Positions 52,541 to 63,378 of a stretch of DNA of 64,000 bases are shown here, in pieces (position 1 is the first letter of the stretch; every line of letters starts with the position of its first letter). Location: positions 992,001 to 1,056,000 of the forward strand of contig NZ_CP073638.1 in the NCBI RefSeq assembly GCF_029962485.1, written 5' to 3'. The position numbers were made by a program, and so were the translations under genes. This stretch comes from Burkholderia cepacia (GTDB lineage Bacteria; Pseudomonadota; Gammaproteobacteria; Burkholderiales; Burkholderiaceae). The notes under the pieces are model-generated. The model was not told the origin of the DNA and did no database searches. It saw nothing but the letters and a program-made list of their open reading frames with translations.

Positions 52541-53461
52541 TCACTTGAACCGGATGGTCGGGTTGATGACCGCGTACAGCACGTCGACGGTCAGGTTGAT
52601 CAGGATGAATTCGAGCGAGAACAGCAGCACGATCGCCTGGATCACGGGATAGTCGCGCATCGTCACCGCATCGACCAGCAGGCGCCCGAGCCCCGGCCAG
52701 TTGAACACGACCTCGACGACGATCGAGCCGCCCAGCAGGAAACCGAACTGCAGCCCCATCATCGTGACGACCGGAATCATCGCGTTGCGCAGGCAATGCT
52801 TGAGCACGACCATCGGCTCGTGCACGCCCTTCGCACGCGCGGTGCGCACGAAATCCTCGTTCAGCACCTCGACGAACGATGCGCGCGTGAAGCGCGCCAT
52901 CACGGCCGCCACCGCCGCGCCGAGCGTCAGCGACGGCAGCACGTAGCTCTTCCACGAGCCGTCCGGCACGACCGGCAGCCAGCCGAGCTTCACCGAGAAG
53001 ACTTCCATCAGCAGCATGCCGAGCGCGAACGCGGGAAACGAGATGCCCGACACCGCGATCGTCATGCCGAGACGGTCGGGCCAGCGATTGCGCCACACCG
53101 CCGATGCGATGCCGATCGCCATGCCGAAGGCCGTCGCCCACACCATGCTGACAAGTGTCAGCAGCAGCGTCGGCATGAAGCGCTCGCCGATTTCGGTCGA
53201 AACCGGCCGCTTGCTGCGCGTCGACATGCCGAAATCGCCGTGCGCGATCTTCGTGAAGAAATTCACGAACTGCGCGGGCAGCGGCCGGTCGAGCCCGAGA
53301 TCGGCACGCACGAGCGCGACCGTCGCATCGTCGGCTTCGGGCCCTGCCGCGAGCCGCGCCGGGTCGCCCGGCAGCAGGTGCACGAACAGGAACACCAGCA
53401 CCGCGACGATCGCGAGCGTGGGCAGCAGGCCGAACAGGCGTTTGACGAGAAAATTCAGCAT
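52541..53461 (-). CDS. gsiC: Peptide/glutathione ABC transporter permease GsiC
   Basis: A 306-aa permease of the DppB/OppB type with six membrane segments. The first is [20 protein letters not shown], followed by [11 protein letters not shown]. The EAA loop is [20 protein letters not shown]. It forms the membrane channel with GsiD. It lies 67 bp after gsiB. Confidence 0.88.
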   Translation of the reverse strand: MLNFLVKRLFGLLPTLAIVAVLVFLFVHLLPGDPARLAAGPEADDATVALVRADLGLDRPLPAQFVNFFTKIAHGDFGMSTRSKRPVSTEIGERFMPTLLLTLVSMVWATAFGMAIGIASAVWRNRWPDRLGMTIAVSGISFPAFALGMLLMEVFSVKLGWLPVVPDGSWKSYVLPSLTLGAAVAAVMARFTRASFVEVLNEDFVRTARAKGVHEPMVVLKHCLRNAMIPVVTMMGLQFGFLLGGSIVVEVVFNWPGLGRLLVDAVTMRDYPVIQAIVLLFSLEFILINLTVDVLYAVINPTIRFK

Positions 53462-53528
53462 GGGGCACCGATCGAATCAGCGTGCCGGCGGCCTGCACCG
53501 CCGGCACCGCGAGGCAGGCAAGCCGCCG

Positions 53529-55091
53529 TCATTTCACCGAGATTTCGTCGAAGTTGAACGAGCCGTCCGGCATCACGTACATGCCGTGCAGTCGCTTGTT
53601 GCGCGCATAGACGATCTTCTCCTGCACCAGGAAAATCCACGGCGCATCGGTCCACACCTGCTTCTGCGCGTCGGCGTAAAGCGTGGCCTTCTTCGCGCGA
53701 TCGGTCGTCTCAAGCGCCTTCGCGAGATCGTCGTCGACAACAGCGCTCTTGTAGTAAGCCGTGTTGTAGAGCTTCGGCGGCGCCGAAGCCGACGCGAGCA
53801 GCGGCGTCAGCGCCCAGTTCGCTTCGCCCGTCGATGCCGACCAGCCGCTGTAGTACATCCGCACCGGCGCCGTTGCCGGATCCTGGGCGCTCTCGACCTT
53901 CGCGACCCGCTCGCCGGCCTCGAGCGCCTGCACCTTCACCTTCACGCCGACCTGCGCGAGCTGCTGCTGGACGAACTGGATCAGCTTCTGCGCCGTCGAA
54001 TGGTTGTACGCGGACCAGAGCGTCGATTCGAATCCGTCCGGATAACCGGCTTCCTTCAGCAGCGCACGCGCCTTCGCCGGGTCGTACGGCCAGGGCCCGA
54101 GCTTCGTCGCGTATTCGACGCCCATCGGCGCAACCCCGGTCTGCGGTGTCGCGTAACCGGCGAACACGACCTTCGCGAGCGCTTCCTTGTTGACCGCGTA
54201 GTTCAGCGCTTCACGCACCTTCGGGTTGTCGAACGGCTTTTGCTGCGTGTTCAGCGAAATGTAGCGCTGGATGATCGACGGCGACTCGATCAGTTCGACC
54301 TTCGGGTTGCTCTTGAGGTCGTTCGCCTGCTCGAACGGAATCGTGAACGCGAAATCCGCCTCGCCCGTCTTGATCAGCGCCGCGCGCGTGTTGTTGTCGA
54401 CCACCGGTTTCCAGTCGATGGTGTCGACCTTCGGATAGCCCTTCTTCCAGTAGCCGGCGAACTTCTTCACCTTCATGTCGTCGGTCTGCTTCCATTCGAC
54501 GAATTCGAACGGCCCGGTGCCGACCGGATGCAGCGACACGTCACGCCCCCACTTCTTCAGCGCGGCCGGCGAGATCATCACCGCCGACGGGTGCGCGAGC
54601 GTATTGATGAACGCCGAGAACGGCTCGCGCAGCGTGAACCGCACCGTGGTCGGGTCGACCACTTCGGTCTTCTCGATCACGCGGAACAGGCCGTAACGTT
54701 TCAGCTTGTTCGCGGGATCGGTCACGCGGTCGAAGTTCGCCTTCACTGCCGCCGCGTTGAAATCGGTGCCGTCGTGGAATTTCACGCCCTCGCGCAACTT
54801 GACCGTGTACACCTTCGCGTCCGGCGACGCCGTGTAGCTGGTCGCCAGGACGTTGACGAGCTTCATGCTCTTGTCGAAACCGAACAGCCCCTCGTAGAAC
54901 GACTTGACGACGGCCTGCGACACCGTGTCGTTTGCGTCGTACGGGTCCATCGTCGTGAACGTCGAGTACACGGCGACCACGACGTTCTGCTGCGCGAACG
55001 CGGGCACCGCGACCGACAGCGCGAGCGCGCCGGCCCCCGCCGCAAACAGCGCGCGCGGACGGAACATCGGGAACGAATGCGGCTTGTTCAT
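53529..55091 (-). CDS. gsiB: Periplasmic glutathione/peptide-binding protein GsiB
   Basis: A 520-aa SBP_bac_5 protein. A signal peptide ([21 protein letters not shown]) precedes the binding domain ([55 protein letters not shown]). It captures glutathione or short peptides in the periplasm. The ATG at 55091 has AGGAG upstream. It is placed between gsiA and gsiC as in E. coli. Confidence 0.9.
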   Translation of the reverse strand: MNKPHSFPMFRPRALFAAGAGALALSVAVPAFAQQNVVVAVYSTFTTMDPYDANDTVSQAVVKSFYEGLFGFDKSMKLVNVLATSYTASPDAKVYTVKLREGVKFHDGTDFNAAAVKANFDRVTDPANKLKRYGLFRVIEKTEVVDPTTVRFTLREPFSAFINTLAHPSAVMISPAALKKWGRDVSLHPVGTGPFEFVEWKQTDDMKVKKFAGYWKKGYPKVDTIDWKPVVDNNTRAALIKTGEADFAFTIPFEQANDLKSNPKVELIESPSIIQRYISLNTQQKPFDNPKVREALNYAVNKEALAKVVFAGYATPQTGVAPMGVEYATKLGPWPYDPAKARALLKEAGYPDGFESTLWSAYNHSTAQKLIQFVQQQLAQVGVKVKVQALEAGERVAKVESAQDPATAPVRMYYSGWSASTGEANWALTPLLASASAPPKLYNTAYYKSAVVDDDLAKALETTDRAKKATLYADAQKQVWTDAPWIFLVQEKIVYARNKRLHGMYVMPDGSFNFDEISVK

Positions 55092-55220
55092 CTTGTTGGG
55101 CTCCTGTGGATGATTCGGTAACGCGTGGTGAAAATCGCGGCGTGACTGCCCCCGCTCGGGATAAAGACGCCGTTGCCTGGCGCGTGCGCAGCTGCGGTCC
55201 ATATGCGCTCCGTCACGCAC

Positions 55221-57128
55221 TCAATACGCGCCGCCGACGCGATGCGTCGCGACGTAATGATCGGGGCCGACCGCGACGAGCGGCGCGACGACCGGTTCGT
55301 CGCCGATCGCGCGGATCGGGCTCGGGATTTCGTCCGCGGCGAGCTGGCGCGGCGCATGCCGGCGCGCGGGGTCGGCCACCGGCACCGCGCTCATCAGCTT
55401 CCTCGTGTACGGATGCTGCGGCGCCTCGAACACCGCGCGGCGCGGACCGATCTCGACGATCTGGCCGAGATACATCACCGCGACGCGATGGCTGATGCGC
55501 TCGACCACGGCCATGTCGTGCGAGATGAACAGGTACGCGACGCCGAGCTCGCGCTGCAGGTCGAGCATCAGGTTGACGATCTGCGCCTGCACCGACACGT
55601 CGAGCGCCGACACCGATTCGTCGGCGATCACGACCTTCGGGTTCAGCGCGAGTGCACGCGCAATCGCGATCCGCTGGCGCTGGCCGCCCGAGAATTCATG
55701 CGGATAGCGTTGCGCTGCCTCGGGCGGCAAGCCGACCTTGTCGAGCAGCCAGTCGACGCGCGCCTGCGCTTCGCTGCCGCGCGCGACGCCGTGCACGAGC
55801 AACGGCTCCATGATCGAGAAGCCGACCGTCAGGCGCGGGTTCAGCGACGCGAACGGATCCTGGAAAATGAACTGGATGTTCCGGCGCAGCGCCTGCAGGT
55901 CATGCCCCTTCATTGCGCTGATGTCGCGGCCGTCGAATTCGATCGAGCCGCTCTGCGATTCGACGAGGCGCAGCAGCGAACGGCCGGTGGTCGACTTGCC
56001 GCAGCCCGATTCGCCGACGAGCGCAAGCGTCTCGCCCGCGCGCAGCTCGAAGCTCACGCGCTCGACCGCATGCACGTATTGCGACACGCGGCCGAACACG
56101 CCGCTTTTCACCGGAAAGCGCGTAACGAGATCGCTTACGCGCAGGATCGGCGGCGCAGCGTGATCGACGGGCGGCTGACCCTCGCCGTGCGCGGCAGAGA
56201 CGGCGGCCGGAGTCGCGTTCGGCGCATTCGCGTCGTCCACTTTCAGCAGCGGGAATTTCTCGGGCGCGTCGGTGCCTTCCATCGAGCCGAGCCGCGGTAC
56301 GGCCGCAAGCAGCGCGCGCGTGTAGCGATGCGCGGGCGCCGCGAAGATGCGATCCGACTCGCCCTCCTCGACCTTCTCGCCGCGATACATCACGAGCACG
56401 CGGTCGGCCACCTCGGCCACCACGCCCATGTCGTGCGTGATGAAGATCACGCCCATGTTCATTTCGTCCTGCAGCCCGCGTACGAGTTGCAGGATCTGCG
56501 CCTGGATCGTCACGTCGAGCGCGGTCGTCGGCTCGTCGGCGATCAGCAGCGCGGGGCGGCACGACAGCGCCATCGCGATCATCACGCGCTGCCGCATCCC
56601 GCCCGACAGCTGATGCGGATAGCGCGCGAACACGCGGCGCGTTTCCGGAATCCGCACGAGATCGAGCAGCCGCAGCGCTTCCGCGCGTGCTTCAGCCGCA
56701 CCCTTCGACTGGTGCAGCGCGATCGCCTCGCTGATCTGGTCGCCGACCGTGAACACCGGGTTCAGCGACGTCATCGGCTCCTGGAAGATCATCGCGATGT
56801 CCGCGCCGCGGATACCGCGCATCGTCGCGGCGCTCGCCTGCGCCAGGTCGACGAGTGCGCCGCCGCGGCGCCGGAACGCGATCCGGCCGCCCGTGATCGC
56901 GCCGCCGCCATGTTCGACGAGCCGCATCAGCGCGAGCGACGTGACCGACTTGCCGGAGCCCGATTCGCCGACGATCGCGAGCGTCTCGCCGCGGTCGACG
57001 TGAAACGACACGTTGCGCACGGCGTCGAACGTCGCGCCTTCGCGGCGAAACGTGACCGACAGATCGTCGACGGCCACCACGCGCTGTTCGGGCAGCACGA
57101 GGCCGGATGGGGTTCGGCTCGAAGTCAT
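55221..57128 (-). CDS. gsiA: Dual ATP-binding protein GsiA
   Basis: A 635-aa fusion of two ABC ATPases, as in E. coli GsiA. The first half has Walker [13 protein letters not shown], signature [15 protein letters not shown] and Walker [13 protein letters not shown]. The second has [27 protein letters not shown] and [12 protein letters not shown]. Each half ends in an oligopeptide-transporter C-terminal motif ([26 protein letters not shown]). It drives uptake through GsiC/GsiD and lies 27 bp after iaaA. Confidence 0.93.
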   Translation of the reverse strand: MTSSRTPSGLVLPEQRVVAVDDLSVTFRREGATFDAVRNVSFHVDRGETLAIVGESGSGKSVTSLALMRLVEHGGGAITGGRIAFRRRGGALVDLAQASAATMRGIRGADIAMIFQEPMTSLNPVFTVGDQISEAIALHQSKGAAEARAEALRLLDLVRIPETRRVFARYPHQLSGGMRQRVMIAMALSCRPALLIADEPTTALDVTIQAQILQLVRGLQDEMNMGVIFITHDMGVVAEVADRVLVMYRGEKVEEGESDRIFAAPAHRYTRALLAAVPRLGSMEGTDAPEKFPLLKVDDANAPNATPAAVSAAHGEGQPPVDHAAPPILRVSDLVTRFPVKSGVFGRVSQYVHAVERVSFELRAGETLALVGESGCGKSTTGRSLLRLVESQSGSIEFDGRDISAMKGHDLQALRRNIQFIFQDPFASLNPRLTVGFSIMEPLLVHGVARGSEAQARVDWLLDKVGLPPEAAQRYPHEFSGGQRQRIAIARALALNPKVVIADESVSALDVSVQAQIVNLMLDLQRELGVAYLFISHDMAVVERISHRVAVMYLGQIVEIGPRRAVFEAPQHPYTRKLMSAVPVADPARRHAPRQLAADEIPSPIRAIGDEPVVAPLVAVGPDHYVATHRVGGAY

Positions 57129-57155
57129 GCGGGTCTCTCCTCGTGCGATCCGGAT

Positions 57156-58142
57156 TCAGGCCGCATCGTCGCGGTAGATGCCGACGACCGGCGCTTCACC
57201 GACGCGTGCGTAGCCGCGGTACATCCCTTCGGTGTTGAACGGCATCGCGACATTGCCGTGCGCATCGACCGCAACGAGCCCGCCGCGGCCGGCGAGGCGC
57301 GCCAGCTTGTTCATCACGACATCGTGCGCGGCGTCGGCGAGCGACGCGCCGCGATACGCGATCTGCGCGGCGACGTCGTGCGCGGTCGCAAGGCGGATGA
57401 ACATCTCGCCGGTGCCCGTCGTCGAGACCGCGCAGGTGGCGTCGTCCGCGTAGCAGCCCGCGCCGATGATCGGCGAATCGCCCACCCGCCCCGGCTGCTT
57501 GTTCGTGATGCCGCCCGTCGACGTCGCCGCCGCGATGTGGCCGTGCAGGTCGCACGCGACCGCGCCGACCGTGCCGAGCTTGCGGTCCGGATCGAGCGGC
57601 TCGGCCGGCTGCGACTTGCCGAACGCGAACGCCGCCGCATCGTGGTCGAGCATCGTGCCGGCCGCCGCGCGCGCCTTGAGCCACTGCGCATGCCGCGCGT
57701 CGGTGTCGAAGTAGCCGGGTTCCGCGAGTTCGAGCCCCTGCGCGGCCGCGAACGCATCGGCGCCCGCGCCGGCGAACAGCACGTGTTCGCTCGCCTCCAT
57801 CACCCGCCGCGCGGCGAGCACGGGATTGCGCACACGCGTCGCGCAGCAGATCGCGCCGGCGCCGAGCGTCGCGCCGTCCATGACCGCCGCGTCGAGTTCG
57901 TGCTTGCCTTCGGCCGTGTAGACAGCGCCGCGCCCGGCGTTGAACAGCGGACAGTCCTCGAGCATCCGCACCGCGACGGTGACGGCGTCGAGCGCGCTGC
58001 CGCCATCGGCCAGCACCTGCTGCGCGGCCTGCAGGATCGCGGTCAGTTCGGTGCGGTACCGACGTTCGGTATCGGTATCCATCGCCTCGCGCAGGATCGT
58101 GCCTGCGCCGCCGTGAATCGCAACGATCGCGGTTGAAGTCAT
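57156..58142 (-). CDS. iaaA: Isoaspartyl peptidase / L-asparaginase (Ntn hydrolase)
   Basis: A 328-aa plant-type asparaginase. The motif AIVAIHGGAGTI begins the chain; CPLFNAGRGAVYTAEGKHEL is family-typical; autocleavage before the nucleophile Thr of KLGTVGAVACDLHGHIAAAT yields two subunits. It removes isoaspartyl residues from peptides, including those imported by Gsi. Its ATG overlaps the stop of the RpiR-type regulator gene (ATGA). Confidence 0.92.
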   Translation of the reverse strand: MTSTAIVAIHGGAGTILREAMDTDTERRYRTELTAILQAAQQVLADGGSALDAVTVAVRMLEDCPLFNAGRGAVYTAEGKHELDAAVMDGATLGAGAICCATRVRNPVLAARRVMEASEHVLFAGAGADAFAAAQGLELAEPGYFDTDARHAQWLKARAAAGTMLDHDAAAFAFGKSQPAEPLDPDRKLGTVGAVACDLHGHIAAATSTGGITNKQPGRVGDSPIIGAGCYADDATCAVSTTGTGEMFIRLATAHDVAAQIAYRGASLADAAHDVVMNKLARLAGRGGLVAVDAHGNVAMPFNTEGMYRGYARVGEAPVVGIYRDDAA

Positions 58143-59083
58143 GATTTTTTCGGGCGTGAGGAAGAAGGGTTGGTGGCCGGCAACGCCGCCTGCGGCTGCA
58201 CGAGCCACGGCAGCAGGAATTCGGTCATCTCGGCCGCGGACTTCGCGGACCGGTGCGTGCGCAGCGCGACCGCGTCGATCAGCGCCTCGATCATCGTGAG
58301 CACGGCGGCTTCCGACGTGGCCGCGAAACGCCGTTCGGCCTTGACGTACAGGTTCAGCGACGCGATCGGCGCCAGCGGCGACTGCGGGCCGTCGGAGATG
58401 CCGAGCACGCGCGCGCCGCGCGCCGCCGCCCGGCGGGCCAGCTCGATCGTGTCCTTCACGTAGCACGGAAACGCGAGCGCGATCACGAGATCGCGCGAAT
58501 CGGCCGTATACAGGCGCCGCGCCGCGTGCGACGGGCCGCCGAGCAGCGCGAGCGACTGCACGTTGTCGTGGCACACCGACAGCCCGTGCTCCATCAGCCC
58601 GGTAAGGAACGCGCTCGATCCGGCGCCGAGGATCAGCACGCGCCGCGCGCCGACGATCGCCTCGACCGCGGCCTCGACATCGGCCGCATCCAGTTGCGCG
58701 CGCGTGCTCTCGATATTGGCGGCAGCCTGGTCGAATACCGCGTCGATCCAGGCGGCGCCGCGCACGCCGGGCTCCAGTTCCTGCGCGGAGCGCAGCCGCT
58801 CGACCGGCCCGAGCGTCGCCTCGAAGCCGCGCACGAGCGCCGCGCGCATCGCCGGATAGCCGTCGAAGCCAAGCGCCTTCGCGAAACGGTTCGCGGTCGC
58901 GATCGACGCATTCACGGCCTGCGCGAGTTCGTCGATCCGCATCGTCGCCGCGCGAAACGGATTGGCGAGCACGAATTCGCCCATGCGCCGGTGGATCGGC
59001 GACATCAACGGCATCGCCGACGCGATCCGCTCGGCGATCGCGGGTTCGTCGTGACTGGCGTCGTACGGAACGAGAGGCGTCAT
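58139..59083 (-). CDS. RpiR-family regulator of the gsi operon
   Basis: A 314-aa regulator. An N-terminal RpiR HTH (TMRIDELAQAVNASIATANR, FAKALGFDGYPAMRAAL) is joined to a C-terminal SIS sugar-isomerase-type domain (RRVLILGAGSSAFLTGLMEH; DLVIALAFPCYVKDTIEL). SIS ligands are often phosphosugars; here it may sense a muropeptide or related product, given the peptidases downstream, but this is inference. The start at 59083 is favoured; an ATG at 59167 would add a hydrophobic stretch. It is the first gene of the operon, overlapping iaaA by 4 bp. Confidence 0.85.
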   Translation of the reverse strand: MTPLVPYDASHDEPAIAERIASAMPLMSPIHRRMGEFVLANPFRAATMRIDELAQAVNASIATANRFAKALGFDGYPAMRAALVRGFEATLGPVERLRSAQELEPGVRGAAWIDAVFDQAAANIESTRAQLDAADVEAAVEAIVGARRVLILGAGSSAFLTGLMEHGLSVCHDNVQSLALLGGPSHAARRLYTADSRDLVIALAFPCYVKDTIELARRAAARGARVLGISDGPQSPLAPIASLNLYVKAERRFAATSEAAVLTMIEALIDAVALRTHRSAKSAAEMTEFLLPWLVQPQAALPATNPSSSRPKKS

Positions 59084-59551
59084 GCGAAGGGCCGTTGCAA
59101 GGATGGTGAAAATCAATTTACACAATCCGCACCCCGGAAAGAAATAAATTTTCATCAGGGTTGTCACGCTCTCTACCGGGTCCGGCCGCCGCGCAATGAT
59201 CGCTCAGGCCCGCCGCACGGGCCTTTGGCACGCGACCGCCGGCGCTCGCCGCCGATACCCCATCACCCGCCCATCGGGAAAACCCCGAGCAAGTTCGTTC
59301 GAATGCAGATTCACGTTGACCGGATTCGAATTCGAACATAGGATGTTCGAAAATGATCAGTCGTCAGATAACGTAGCGATTTAATGACGGCGAAATGTTC
59401 GCTCGAACGCCGTGATTTCGATATAAACCGGGAAAACCGGCGCACATCAAGATCGGACATCGTACGAATAAAACGAAACAAGCCATCCCGATGGATGGCC
59501 CTCATGGATCGGGCAGGCGCCGCGCGCTGCCCTGCCTGACAGGAGACAGCA
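59084..59551. other. Control region between rpiR and the MFS gene
   Basis: About 470 bp between divergent genes, AT-richer than its flanks at 59330-59480. It contains the palindromic operator/promoter at 59316-59351. No gene is supported. Confidence 0.55.
59316..59351 (+). promoter_or_regulatory. Promoter with palindromic operator over the -10
   Basis: TTGACC (59316-59321) and TAGGAT (59339-59344) are spaced by 17 bases. A perfect inverted repeat of TTCGAACAT (59331-59339) with its reverse complement (59343-59351), three bases apart, covers the -10. A repressor bound here would block RNA polymerase. The regulator is not encoded next to it. Another TTCGAAT half-site lies at about 59298. Confidence 0.6.
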
Positions 59552-60823
59552 GTGAAGACAGTCAAGGCGTTGCGCTGGTGGATCATCGTGCTCGTGTGTC
59601 TCGGCACGATCCTCAACTACCTCGCACGGAATTCCCTCGCGGTGCTCGCGCCCGAGCTGAAGCAGGTGTTCTCCATCTCGACGCAGCAGTATTCGTACAT
59701 CGTCGGCGCGTTCCAGATCGGCTACACGATCATGCAGCCGGTGTGCGGGTTCGTCGTCGACCTGATCGGGCTGCGGCTCGGGTTCGCGCTGTTCGCGATG
59801 CTGTGGTCGGTGGTCGGCGTCGCGCATGGCTTCGCGTCGGGCTGGCTGTCGCTCGGCGTCCTGCGCGGTTTTCTCGGGCTGTTCGAAGCCGCCGCGATTC
59901 CGTCGGGGATGAAGGCCGTCGCCGAATGGTTTCCCGATCGCGAGAAGTCCGTCGCGGTCGGCTACTTCAACGCGGGCACGTCGCTCGGCGCCGCAATCGC
60001 GCCGCCGCTCGTCGTGTTCCTGTCGATGCGGTTCGGCTGGCAGGCCGCGTTCATGGCCACCGGCGCACTCGGGTTCGTGTGGGCCGCGCTCTGGTACACG
60101 CAATACCGGTCGCCGGCCGATCATCCGCGCATCACGCCGCAGGAGCGCGCGCTGATCCGCGACGGCCAGGCCACGATGCCGCCCGTGTCGAAGCGCCGCA
60201 TCCGCGACGTCGTCACCGCGCGGCGCTTCTGGGCCATCGCACTGCCGCGCTTCTTCGCGGAGCCCGCGTGGCAAACCTTCAGCTTCTGGATTCCGCTGTA
60301 CCTCGCGACCGAGCGCCACATGCCGCTCACGCAGATCGCGATCTTCGCGTGGATGCCGTTTCTGGCGGCCGATGCCGGCGGCATCGCGGGCGGCTACCTG
60401 TCGCCGTATCTCGCGAAACGCTACAAGCTGCCGCTGGTGTGGTCGCGCGTCGCCGGCGTCGCGCTCGGCGCGGTGCTGATGCTCGGGCCCGCGATGATCG
60501 GCCTCGTGTCGTCGCCGTACACGGCCATCGCGCTGTTCTGCGTCGGCGGCTTCGCGCACCAGATGATCTCCGCGCTCGTCAACACGCTGTCGGCCGACGT
60601 GTTCGATCCCGAGGAAGTCGGCACGGCGAGCGGCTTCGCCGGGATGGCCGCGTGGATCGGCGGCCTCGGTTTCTCGCTGCTGGTCGGCGCACTCGCCGAC
60701 AAGATCGGCTATGCGCCGCTGTTCGCCTGCCTCGGCCTGTTCGACATCATCGGCGTCACGCTGCTCGCGGTGCTGATCCGCGGGCAGTCGAAGCAGGAAC
60801 GCCTGCTTGCACGGCATGCCTGA
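59552..60823 (+). CDS. MFS transporter (anion:cation symporter type)
   Basis: A 423-aa permease with 12 predicted membrane helices, of the hexuronate/anion-cation symporter subfamily. Its motifs are NYLARNSLAVLAPEL, GYTIMQPVCGFVVDLIGLRL and the loop EWFPDREKSVAVGYFNAGTS. The neighbours (GH31 hydrolase, porin) suggest transport of a sugar, sugar acid or oligosaccharide. ACAGGAG lies before the ATG. Promoter and palindromic operator are ~200 bp upstream. Confidence 0.87.
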   Translation: MKTVKALRWWIIVLVCLGTILNYLARNSLAVLAPELKQVFSISTQQYSYIVGAFQIGYTIMQPVCGFVVDLIGLRLGFALFAMLWSVVGVAHGFASGWLSLGVLRGFLGLFEAAAIPSGMKAVAEWFPDREKSVAVGYFNAGTSLGAAIAPPLVVFLSMRFGWQAAFMATGALGFVWAALWYTQYRSPADHPRITPQERALIRDGQATMPPVSKRRIRDVVTARRFWAIALPRFFAEPAWQTFSFWIPLYLATERHMPLTQIAIFAWMPFLAADAGGIAGGYLSPYLAKRYKLPLVWSRVAGVALGAVLMLGPAMIGLVSSPYTAIALFCVGGFAHQMISALVNTLSADVFDPEEVGTASGFAGMAAWIGGLGFSLLVGALADKIGYAPLFACLGLFDIIGVTLLAVLIRGQSKQERLLARHA

Positions 60824-60850
60824 CAACTGCCCTCACCAGGAATCGCATTC

Positions 60851-63271
60851 ATGACTTCGCTCCTCCATCCGCCCGTGTTCCGCGTTGCCGGCATGCACGC
60901 GAACCGCGTGCTGCTCGCGTCCGATGCCGGCGCCACCATCGAGATCTTCGTGCTCGAGGACGACATCGTGCGCGTACGCGTGCTGCCCGACGCGACGGCA
61001 CGCAACCCGCGCACGTGGACGATCGCGCCGGGTCTCGACGACGTGCCGCTCGACGGGCGCGACCGCCTCGATCTCGACGGCTTCGCGCTGCCCGCCTTTT
61101 CGCTCGCCGAAGACGACGACGGCCTGCACATCGAAACCGAGCAGATCCGGCTCGCCGTGCGCTGGCAAGGCGGCCATTGCACGTGGTCGATGCGCGGCGC
61201 GGACGGTACGTGGCGCGTCGCGCTCGCCGATCGCTCGACGCAGGCGTACAACTTCGGCTGGTGGGACGACCGCACGTATCACTACGTTGCCCGCGAGCGC
61301 GGCGACAAGGTGTTCGGCCTCGGCGAGCGCGCGGGCGAACTCGACCGCACGGGCGCACGCTTCGAGATGCGCAATATCGACGCGATGGGCTACAGCGCGA
61401 AACATACCGACCCGTTGTACAAGCACATCCCGTTCTACATCACGTGGTCGCCCGACACGTGCCAGGGCTTCGGGCTGTTCTACGACACGCTGTCGGACTG
61501 CGCGTTCGACATGGGCCGCGAACTCGACAACTATCACGGCCCGTATCGCTATTTCGTCGCCGAGCACGGCGATCTCGACTACTACTTCATCGCATCGCCC
61601 GACACGCCGCTCGCGGCCGCGCGGCGCTTCACGTGGCTCACCGGGCGCCCCGCGCGCACGCCGAAATGGGGGCTCGGCTATTCGGGCTCGACGATGAGCT
61701 ATACCGATGCGCCGGACGCGCAGCAGCAGATGAACCGGTTCGTCGAGCAGTGCGACGCGCACGACATCCTGTGCGATTCGTTCCACCTGTCGTCTGGCTA
61801 TACGTCGATCGGCGCGAAGCGCTACGTGTTCAACTGGAACCGCGACAAGTTCCCCGACGCGAAGGGCTTCGCGCGGCACTACCGCGATCACGGCATCCGC
61901 CTGTGCGCGAACATCAAACCGTGCCTGCTGCGCGATCATCCCGCGTTCGACGATGCCGCGCAGCGCGGCCTGCTGATCCGCTCGGCGTCCGGCGAACCCG
62001 CGTGGGTGCAGTTCTGGGACGAGGTCGGCGCGTACATCGACTTCACGCAGCCGGACGCGTACCGCTGGTGGCGCGAACAGGTCACGTCGGCGCTGCTCGA
62101 CTACGGGATCGAGTCGACCTGGAACGACAACAACGAATACGAGATCTGGTCGCCCGACGCAATCGCACACGGCTTCGGCCAGCCGTTCCCGGCGCGCGAG
62201 GCGAAGGTGCTGCAGACGATGCTGATGATGCGCGCGTCGCGCGAAGCGCAGCGCGCGCATGCGCCGGCGCAGCGGCCGTTCCTCGTGTCGCGCTCCGGCG
62301 GCGCCGGCATGCAGCGCTACGTGCAGACCTGGTCCGGCGACAACTACACGTCGTGGGAAACGCTGCGCTACAACCTGAAGATGGGCCTCGGGCTCGCGCT
62401 GTCGGGCGTGTCGAACATCGGCCACGACATCGGCGGCTTCTCCGGCCCCGCGCCGTCGCCCGAGCTGCTGCTGCGCTGGGTGCAGTTCGGCATCTTCATG
62501 CCGCGCTTCAGCATCCATTCGTGGAACGACGACGGCACCGTCAACGAGCCGTGGATGTATCCGGAGATCACCGCGCAGATCGCGTCGCTGATCAAGCAGC
62601 GCTACCGGCTGCTGCCTTACCTCTATCACCTGCTGTGGCTGTCGACGACGCGCTACGAGCCCGTGCTGCGGCCGACCCTGGCCGATTTCCCCGGCGATGC
62701 GCGCTGCTACGACGCATGCGACGACATGATGCTCGGCGACGCGCTACTGGTCGCGCCGGTCGTCGATCCCGGCCAGGCGGCGCGCACGGTCTATCTGCCC
62801 GCGGGCGCGCGCTGGATGTGCTGCGCGAGCGCGCAGGCGTTCGACGGCGGCGCAAGCGTGACGCTGCCCGCACCGCTCGACACGCCGGTGATGCTGCTGC
62901 GCGAAGGCCGCGTGCTGCCGCTGAACGTCGCGGAACAGCATTTCGGCGCGCGCGCCGACACGCGCGGCTTCCTCGTCGCGCCGCGCATCGAGGACGGCGT
63001 CGCGTACGGCGAATGCGTCGAGGACGACGGCGAAACGGAAGCGTGGCGCGACGGCGAATACGGACTGTGGCGCATCGAAACCGGCCGCGAGGCGTCGGGC
63101 GTGCTCGGCGTATCGGTCCGCTGGGACGGCCGCCCGGGCCGCCCGGCCGAGCGCGTCGACATCCTGCTGCCCGCATCGCTGCAAGGCGCGGTCGCCGTGC
63201 GCGGCGCGCGCATCGAGCAGGACGCGCCGGACGGCGCATGGCGCCGCATCGTCGTCGCGCTCGACCACTGA
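60851..63271 (+). CDS. Glycoside hydrolase family 31 alpha-glycosidase
   Basis: An 806-aa GH31 enzyme without a signal peptide. An N-terminal galactose-mutarotase-like domain (KVFGLGERAGELDRTGARFE) is followed by the TIM barrel. The catalytic nucleophile Asp is in ESTWNDNNEYE; SGDNYTSWETLRYNLKMGLG and FMPRFSIHSWNDDG are family motifs, with the acid/base Asp probably in SGDN. It should cleave alpha-glucosides or alpha-xylosides in the cytoplasm after uptake by the preceding MFS permease, 27 bp upstream. Exact specificity is not readable. Confidence 0.9.
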   Translation: MTSLLHPPVFRVAGMHANRVLLASDAGATIEIFVLEDDIVRVRVLPDATARNPRTWTIAPGLDDVPLDGRDRLDLDGFALPAFSLAEDDDGLHIETEQIRLAVRWQGGHCTWSMRGADGTWRVALADRSTQAYNFGWWDDRTYHYVARERGDKVFGLGERAGELDRTGARFEMRNIDAMGYSAKHTDPLYKHIPFYITWSPDTCQGFGLFYDTLSDCAFDMGRELDNYHGPYRYFVAEHGDLDYYFIASPDTPLAAARRFTWLTGRPARTPKWGLGYSGSTMSYTDAPDAQQQMNRFVEQCDAHDILCDSFHLSSGYTSIGAKRYVFNWNRDKFPDAKGFARHYRDHGIRLCANIKPCLLRDHPAFDDAAQRGLLIRSASGEPAWVQFWDEVGAYIDFTQPDAYRWWREQVTSALLDYGIESTWNDNNEYEIWSPDAIAHGFGQPFPAREAKVLQTMLMMRASREAQRAHAPAQRPFLVSRSGGAGMQRYVQTWSGDNYTSWETLRYNLKMGLGLALSGVSNIGHDIGGFSGPAPSPELLLRWVQFGIFMPRFSIHSWNDDGTVNEPWMYPEITAQIASLIKQRYRLLPYLYHLLWLSTTRYEPVLRPTLADFPGDARCYDACDDMMLGDALLVAPVVDPGQAARTVYLPAGARWMCCASAQAFDGGASVTLPAPLDTPVMLLREGRVLPLNVAEQHFGARADTRGFLVAPRIEDGVAYGECVEDDGETEAWRDGEYGLWRIETGREASGVLGVSVRWDGRPGRPAERVDILLPASLQGAVAVRGARIEQDAPDGAWRRIVVALDH

Positions 63272-63378
63272 AGCAAGCCCGATCGGGCGGGCCGTTCGCG
63301 CGGCCCGCCGCCCGCCACAGAGGAGGCGCCCCAGCCTCCCGCCCCCGTTGAAAAGATGAAGAGATCTGGAGATCGACA

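Noticed and set aside
59491..63351. A 1286-aa plus-strand frame over the MFS and GH31 genes, and similar very long frames elsewhere (19579-22896, 9911-12655, 36252-38039)
   Set aside because: Arg/Ala/Pro-rich shadow translations in high-GC DNA; the overlapping frames carry clear family motifs and the shadows do not.
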